Assembly (NCBI GenBank): GCA_007922195.1 | Contig: ML681992.1 | Location: 43,240,661 to 43,304,660 of the forward strand | DNA length: 64,000 bases | Reading direction: 5' to 3' | Source of the DNA: Podocnemis expansa | Taxonomy: Eukaryota; Chordata; Testudines; Podocnemididae | Part shown: piece by piece, positions 57,413-64,000 of the stretch | Numbering within the stretch: the stretch's first letter is position 1 | How the letters are laid out: each line of letters opens with the position of its first letter | The notes under the pieces: generated by a model | What the model saw: only the letters and a program-made list of their open reading frames with translations | The model's database searches: none | What the model was told of the DNA's origin: nothing | Translations under genes and position numbers: made by a program

Positions 57413-58990
57413 TTTATATACTATTTTTTGCTAAATGGGGGAAAAACATGCATATCTGGTTATCTTCTTACTTATTTACTACATTCCTTTGCTCCAGTGT
57501 TATCTCCTTATTTTTGCACAGCATGTCTTCGGTTCCCACTGGTACAAGGGGGAGTAGGAGGGGAATTCCTGGCCGGGGGCAAGGCTGATAGTACCAGCCT
57601 TCATTGGACTAAACACCACCTGGTTTTTATCTTGCACAAATGAAACTGCTTAGGGATTAAGGCTGAGAAATGGCTACAGCACCTACCAACTGAATCATAA
57701 CAAAATCTTCCATTGGCCTCTACAGTCGTGATCTAAAAATTTGCCACTTTGTGTAACATTGGCTTACACAATAAGAAAAAAATAATAATTTAGGTTTAGA
57801 GATATTAAAATGCTCCATAACATTTAGGCACAAATTGACATTATCTTCATTCAAACTCTATTAACATTCATGAAGCAAAAGACTTTAATATATTATTAAG
57901 GTATTGGAGGTTTGGGTCTTTCACTCAAATATAAAATTAGCTGTTAAATAGTCTCAGATAGATCTCAGACTGGTGGTGGCATTTTCATTTATACTGAAGC
58001 ACAGACGAAATGAAATTTAAGTTCAGGTGAAAGTCAGACACACCGTAACAAGAGACTAAAAAGGAAAGACATTGGCACAATAATCCAAAACAAAAAGAAG
58101 CAGATTGCCAAGATGTGACGCCAGATAATCAAAGCCGCAAGTAAACCCCAAAACAGGGATGGCCCCATGTCTTGTCAGACAATCAAGCTGAGCTCTTAAC
58201 TGCCTCTGGGTAAATGATCTAAATAATTTCCTAAACTAGATAAGAGCTTTACCAAAAAAAAAAAAAAAAAAAAAACTTTACAAAAGGTAAAAAAAAAAAA
58301 AAAAAATCCTCAAATTTATACTTAGTTAACCTCAGCATTTCTGAAAAAATTGCCTCTACCTAGGAAACACAAAAACCACTTTGGAACTGGTTATCTTAGA
58401 CACTCTAGGGGAGATTTCAAATTCACCAACAGGCCTTTGGAGTAGACTTGAATGGGAATGGGTTTTTCTTTTTGCAGGAAATTCCATTACTGCTCTTTTC
58501 CCCCTCCCACTCCACAAATGGAAGGCAAAACAAAAATTTTCAAAATTTCCCACAAATCAAAATTCTGAACAATTTTTTCTTTGGGGTCAATCAAGAAATT
58601 TTCATTTGATAAAATCTAAACAATTAATTCCAATTTTGACTTTTCTAAAACTTTTTAAAATTATATAATGAACACATCTTTTTTTTCAAAAGTCACTAAA
58701 AAGAATCAAAATATTCCATGCTGAAAATGTCAAACCAGAATATTCCAACAACATCCTAATGGATGAAAGTTTTTAAAATGAAATGTTATCAAAACTGACA
58801 CTTCTCCTAAGCATTCTGATATCACCAAAAATGGCATATTTTTCTCAAAAATCCATTTAATAAAATAAAAAAAATCTGGCCAGATCTAATTTGAAACACA
58901 GATTCAATTGACTTCCCAGTCTCATTGCTTCTAGATCAGTTAGAAGCTCCTCCCTTTTTTTCTCTCCCTCCTCTACAATCATGGCTGGAT
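57413..58990. other. Unassigned AT-rich DNA with two long A runs
   Basis: A homopolymers at 58254-58275 and 58289-58306, 13 bp apart. No gene seen; open frames at 58356-58668 overlap on both strands and are AT-driven. Confidence 0.6.
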
Positions 58991-59014
58991 TAAGACATGC
59001 TGAAGCTCTGAACC

Positions 59015-59202
59015 CAGGGGTCTCAAACTCAAATCACCACGGGGGCTGCATGAGGATTAGTGTGTTAGCTCAAGGGCCGCACCACTAAAACCTTTTCATA
59101 TAACAATATTGCAAACATCAGTAAAAATAGTGTCCTTGCGGGCCGCAGGAAATAGCTTTAGGGGCCGCATGTGGCCCATGGGCCATGTGTTTGAGACCCC
59201 TG
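59015..59202. mobile_element. Short hAT MITE (CAGGGGTCTCAAACTC ends)
   Basis: The ends CAGGGGTCTCAAACTC and GTGTTTGAGACCCCTG are near-perfect inverted repeats. CTCTGAAC (59006-59013) and CTCTAAAC (59203-59210) match in 7 of 8 bases, with one extra C at the left junction. The interior contains GGGCCGC words (CAAGGGCCGCACC, GCGGGCCGCAGG, GGGGCCGCATG), usual in this hAT type. 188 bp, non-coding. Confidence 0.92.
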
Positions 59203-59209
59203 CTCTAAA

Positions 59210-61050
59210 CTATGTCAAGAGGCCCCATATCATAAAAAGTAAAGAGGAAACAAACAGAGAAAGTAATGAAAAAATAAATGGTGAACTGTTATATTTGCAT
59301 ATATACATAGGCAAAGATGCAACAAAAAACAACTAAATAAAACGCACATCTTGCCCCTCATAATGTACATCCTTAAGCCATGGCTTACTTGGTTTGTGCC
59401 TAAATCCAGCACTGCCTACAATCCTTTTATAATTGCTACCAGTAGAGGCTGTTAGCTGGAGAATCCTTAATTTAAAAGACAGAGGTGCTGGTATGGCATT
59501 CTCCACACATGCCACACAAATCTTCTCCACTTTCTTCCCTGAAATGTCAAAACCTGGAATTGTTAGGCTTCAAAACTCATCTGTCTTCCAGGCCAAATGG
59601 GGAGGAAATAGATTATTATTCAGCCTGTAGGAGAGTTGAATTATGGGCATAAACCAAAGCATGTTAATTACAACAAGAGCTGGATCAAGCCCAATTAGAA
59701 TCATGCATAAAGTGTTATGATTCTATTCTGGTCACACTTCAAAACAACTGAATTGTAGCTCAGTTTCAACAAAAAAAAATCACAGCCAGAAAGAAAAAGA
59801 CCGGAAAATTTCAAACTAAAAGTCACAAAAAGTTTTAGGGGACTGAAAACGGGGAAGTTCTAACATGAGCCTCACTGCAGTGGCTGCTGCCATTCCTGTT
59901 CAATAATCTGTTTTAGGCATTTGAAATGTGCCCATCACTGTACTCTTATACTTACGTGCTCACCCTGTTTAGTTTGGAGATCTGGTACGAAAAGAATCTA
60001 AGTGTTATAGTTAATTAAAACTTAATTCACTGAAAAATACTCCATAAAACAACTGATCAATCCTCTGTTCACAAAACAAAAGAAACTTCTGGGTTATTTT
60101 TCTCTCTTGTGGTTTATTCTGGAATACGATTGTCATTACGAGTGAGATGATGACGGGCAGCACTATTAATGATATGGGAAATGCTATATACAACACATGG
60201 GGGAAAGCCAAGATAAAGAGCTGTCAGCTATAAACACTGGGGAAATAATTCAGCAAAAGAATAAAATAGACAAATATGTGCTGCCAAATTTACATCCACA
60301 GTAACTAACTGTACTCTGTTTTCTTATGTAAAAATCAAGCATGAAGTGCTATTTTCTGGTTTAGCTCTTTTAACAACAGCTGTCGTTACCATAGGCACCA
60401 GCATGTAACTAGCCACTGCTGGGTGAATGAGACCTCATACCAAAAGGGTGCGAGTGCCCCCAGCCTAGGAGGTGTCATTGTACATCCTCCACTCTCATTT
60501 AAGTTCAAGGCTATCTAGGGTCTTATTGAAGGACTTTAAGCTCTTATTCAAGCCTTGAAGCCACTTTGGAGGTCTTTGAGGGCAATGTGGAACTGCACCA
60601 CCCCCAACAAAGCTCTCTGAATCAAGCTGCATGCCATGAAGGCACTGAGCATGCTGGCACAACCCTCTGAGCACAACCTCCTACCATAACATGGACAAAC
60701 AGTTCAACTGGCCAGTGTAGGTAAAGGACATGGCAGCCCTGCTTCCTCTTTGCTTTGTTTTGTATAAAGACAACTGAGCAGTCTCTGCACTCCTAAGTAT
60801 GTATAGATAATTCAACCTAATCCTTATGAAGGCAGCTCAGACTAAGAAGGCTTCTTCCTCCCTTCCACCTACAGTGCGTGCTCTCAAAGGCCAGGCAGAA
60901 TCTGACTCTCACTATTTACTCTGCTGATGTCACTGAGCCTTGGACCTGAAAAAGGCTTCAGTAGGGACTTCCGGGTTTGGTCTGAAATCAGCGGAGATAG
61001 GGTGCACTGGGTAACCTAGTGAACATGAGCTCCTAAGTGTCATGCAGGGC
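59210..61050. other. Unassigned sequence
   Basis: About 1.8 kb with no gene or repeat I can support. Open frames near 59109-59630 and 60011-60211 lack recognisable features. Confidence 0.5.
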
Positions 61051-61054
61051 TAAG

Positions 61055-61570
61055 AGCCAACACAGTTCTTTGATATATAAGCACAAGGCATACCAAATAG
61101 AAATAGGAAGATGTTATTGCCACTGTATATGGAATTAGTGAGATCACTGATGGAATTCTGTTCTGGTATCTGGTTAAAAAATAAGAGGCTATGCTGATAA
61201 ATTGGAAAAAGTTCAGAGAAGAGCTACAAGAATGATTAAAGGTCAGGAAGTCTCTGAGACCAGACAAGCTTGACTTGCTTAATTTATCAAAAAGTAGATT
61301 AAGTAATGATTTGATCATGCTGTGCGCATACCTAAGACGTCTTATTCTACACATAAAGGCATAACATTCTAATAGATGGAAGGCATTAGACAAATTCAGA
61401 GTAGGAACAACTTGCAAACTGAAGTCAGAGTAATTAGCTATTGAAACAATTTATCTAAGGAAATGATGGCTTCACCAGTTGAACTCATTAAATCAAGATT
61501 AGATGGAGAGGGTGATATTGAAGGTTCCCATGAAGATGTTTTTTATGTGAACATAGACAATGAGGTTTCC
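61055..61570 (+). pseudogene. Ancient CR1-type LINE remnant, ORF2 C-terminal part
   Basis: CCACTGTATATGGAATTAGTG, ATCACTGATGGAATTCTG and AAATTGGAAAAAGTTCAG, then AGAAGAGCTACAAGAATG. In sense these read as PLYMELVRSLMEFCSG and KLEKVQRRATRMIKG, the CR1 segment following the reverse transcriptase. Numerous stops, so long inactive. Confidence 0.7.
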
Positions 61571-61879
61571 AGAGAGAAATCACATCCATTGACATTGAAA
61601 CGTTCAGGTCACCACAGTGAATATGTATATAAGCTTAGGGTCAGATAACTTGCTCCAATTACTTTTGAGTTTGATAATGCCTTGGGACGGCATATGTCAA
61701 GGGAAAACTCATATGCAGCTGCTTAAAGATAATATTTTGGCTGATAGAAACAATTAGATAGAAATTAAAGACAAAATTGCAGTCAGGCAGATGATCTAGA
61801 GCATTTAGGTCAAGTACGCAGCAAACTGTTGCTGACAATATAGGCCTTAAATAAGGCCAGCAGATTAATTATGGGTTAT

Positions 61880-62190
61880 CTTGACCTTCTTCATAATACA
61901 GATCATAGGACTCCCCAGGATTAATTTTTGCTTCAAGTCTAATAGCTGTGGCTGAACTAGAGCACATCTTCCAAAATTGATCCTAGCTTGATTTAAAAAT
62001 TGCCAATGATAGAAAATCCACCAAAATCCTTGATAAATTGTTCTGGTAGTTAATTTGCCTCAGTATTAAGAATTTGAGGCTTAGTTCTACTCTGAATCTA
62101 ACTTTAGCATTCTGCCATTGGTTCTTGGTGTGCAGGATTCAAGAGTCCTTCATTATCAGATTTCTGTTCCCCCACCTAAATATCCTATGG
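61880..62190 (-). mobile_element. CR1-type LINE 3' fragment, antisense
   Basis: CAGATCATAGGACTCCCCAGG, TCCTTGATAAATTGTTCTGG, TAGTTAATTTGCCTCAG, TATTAAGAATTTGAGGC and AGCATTCTGCCATTGG form the reverse complement of the C-terminal and 3' region of an old CR1. It faces the remnant at 61055, so these are two separate copies or an inverted one. 62190-63060 is unassigned. Confidence 0.6.
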
Positions 62191-63065
62191 AAGAAAGCTA
62201 CTGTTGATTTAATCACAAGAAATGAATGCAGTGGTGTGAAATAGATGCTAAATTTAAACATTTGGCATGTGATCTGTTTCTAGTAATCAAAGCTTCTGCA
62301 AAAAAAAACCCACTGCTTCCTGTAAACATCTTCTGCATCAAAGTGCAACGTCATTCCCTCCAGCCCATCCCAGCACAGGAATGTCACCTCAAAGTCTGAT
62401 ACAGCTCTTCATGACTGTATACTTTCAAGCTAAAAGGGGGACTGATAGACTTATAAAAAATGACTGAAGTCACATAGTATTTTTCCTTCCTACCCCACAT
62501 GGTTAGAAGGTTTGACATTTGGCACCTATTTTGCTGTTTTGTAAGGCTTGTATCATGAGGAGTGGCAAGAGAAGACAACAGCAATAGGCTTCCAACAGTT
62601 TCCAGAGAAGGCAGTGAACCACTTTTGTATTCTCCTGAACCTTAGGCAGCTGGGGATGAGTTCACCTTCTGTTGAATATTAGAGTAACCTCAGGGCTGCT
62701 CTAACATACACTAGTTTCTGATGGTTGCATAAGGTTATACGAGGTGAAGCTAAGAGTGGGGCAGCATACACTGCTAAACCCCCAACATGCCCTTGTGAAC
62801 CTGGCTTGGCTTTTATGACAGGGCACATGCACTACTGAGTCACCTCCTTGGGGCTACATATCAAGACCAGCTTGCACCTGCTCTAGCACCTCCTCCATTG
62901 GCTGTTCATGCTGTTCTCTCTCTCCTTACACACACATACACAACCCACTCTCTCTTCCCAGCTCAATCCTCTACTCAGGTCACTATATATTCCCTTCACC
63001 CCCACACTAGCCCTTTCAGTGTGTGGAAGTTTCACCACACTAGCTGCCTGAGAGACAACTCAAAT

Positions 63066-63396
63066 CTACGTCTACATTAGGAAAAGTTGGTTCCAAATTG
63101 TTAATTCAAACTAATAAATTAAGAGGTTAGTTCAAACTAAACTCAGACTTATTAGTTCAAATTAACAATGTGGACTAATTCAAAATAATGTTAGTTAGGG
63201 CTAGTCCTAGTCTTCACTGTGCTTAGGGTTTAGTTTGAACTAACTGGCAGGTCTTACTAGTTTGAATTAAGCGTTCATTAGTCTGAATTAAGAGATTTTT
63301 TCATTCAATCTAAGGAAAGCCTAGTGTAGACAGGTAATAAATTAGTTTGAATTAAGCCTCCTTAATTTCAATTAACTTTCAAGTGTAGACATACCC
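63066..63396. mobile_element. MITE, GAACTA-type arms
   Basis: The left end is worn (CTACGTCTACATTAGG) and the right end is AAGTGTAGACATACCC. The interior repeats AGTTCAAACTAA and TTAGTTTGAATTAA words. No core block. Target duplication not readable. Confidence 0.75.
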
Positions 63397-63713
63397 CAAG
63401 AGTTCTGTGTCAATTACCTATGGCTGGTAGGAGGGCCCAGGACTCCCTCTACCTTGCGATTGCAGTCCAATGACTCTAGAACCAAAGCCAAATTTTACAC
63501 AGCCCCCCTTCTTGCTGTTGTTTGGTTGGGCTTTCTCCTGCCCTGCTTTCTCAGGTGTTCTTTCTCTGCAACACCTCTGTGCTTCACTCTTCTTCAGGGC
63601 TGGGCTTCCTGCAGTGCTCTTCTCCCAGAAAATGATTGCAGCCCTTTCCTACTACAAGTTTCCTCCCTTTATAAACCTAACCCAACTTAGTTTCAGCTAA
63701 AATTTCATTTAGC

Positions 63714-63815
63714 AAAGCATCTGATGATGAAGTGGGATTTTTCTCCCATGGAAGCTTGTGCAATAAATAAAATTGTTAATCTTTAAGTGCCACAGGACTC
63801 CTTGCTTATTTAGCA
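63714..63815 (-). mobile_element. Family P copy, minus orientation
   Basis: GCATCTGATGATGAAGTGGG, TTTTTCTCCCATGGAAGC, AATAAAATTGTTAATCTTTAAG and TGCCACAGGACTCCTTGC. It stops before the conserved outer tail. The C/T-rich 63400-63713 and the last 185 bp of the window contain no gene I can support. Confidence 0.78.
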
Positions 63816-64000
63816 GTTAGTGTTTCTAAATCCCTGAGCCTCCTGCCAGGTGCAACTGGAAAGCTTTATTGGCCTTTTGGGTTACCTTAACACACTCACT
63901 GTCTCTCTCACACACATCCACCCACCCACCTGATGTGGAGTGAACACCCAACACAGGAAGCATGGAAGATAGTGACATAGAACAAGCTGTACAAGGAAAA

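Overview
The window is vertebrate nuclear DNA, and the best fit is a non-avian sauropsid, most likely a turtle. The evidence is its repeat content: CR1-type LINEs with the terminal ATTCTATG octamer repeat, an old L2-type LINE, MIR/CORE-SINE remnants, abundant short non-autonomous DNA transposons, and no L1 or Alu. Softshell turtle is a weaker guess. I see no prokaryotic operons, no complete host protein-coding gene, no tRNA or rRNA gene and no CRISPR array. The sequence reads as intergenic or deep-intronic DNA. The longest open frame (28045-29088) is the tail of a CR1 reverse transcriptase. Other frames of 60-190 codons are mostly chance frames, many opening on non-ATG codons.

Layout. 1-5.7 kb: a degenerate minisatellite, a cluster of copies of a 'GTGCCACAGGACTCC' repeat (family P) that includes a local duplication, a GAACTA-type MITE and a small hAT-like element. 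5.7-6.0 kb: a weak candidate exon. 6.4-8.9 kb: CR1 and family P copies split by MITEs. 10.9-12.7 kb: MITE-like, LTR-like, hAT and MIR sequences. 13-20 kb: mostly unassigned, with microsatellites and a small hAT-like element. 20.0-21.5 kb: a GC-rich unit with TATA and GC boxes and in-frame tandem repeats, interrupted by an ERV solo LTR with a 4-bp target duplication. 21.7-29.2 kb: three CR1 copies and a MITE carrying a nested hAT. 30-34.4 kb: mostly unassigned. 34.4-40.5 kb: the densest part, five MITEs with a nested LTR, a nested hAT and a CR1. 40.9-47 kb: a second LTR, a hAT-like element, a MITE, a MIR and CR1/P fragments. 50.3-55.3 kb: a GTCGACTTAA-type MITE, CR1 and P fragments and an L2. 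56.5-59.2 kb: two hAT elements with near-perfect 8-bp target duplications. 61-62.2 kb: old CR1 remnants. 63-63.8 kb: a MITE and a P copy.

The most interesting structure is one family of about 13 MITE copies. All share the terminal inverted repeat GGSTATGTCTACACT and several have 3-bp target duplications. Their arms, however, are built from four different palindromic words (GAACTA, TCAAAATA, AATCGATT and GTCGACTTAA types) around a shared GC-rich core. One copy (36834-39008) is a chimera carrying arms of two types. It was then hit by an LTR and a hAT element, so relative insertion order can be read directly. All family names rest on sequence features and general knowledge; no database search was possible.
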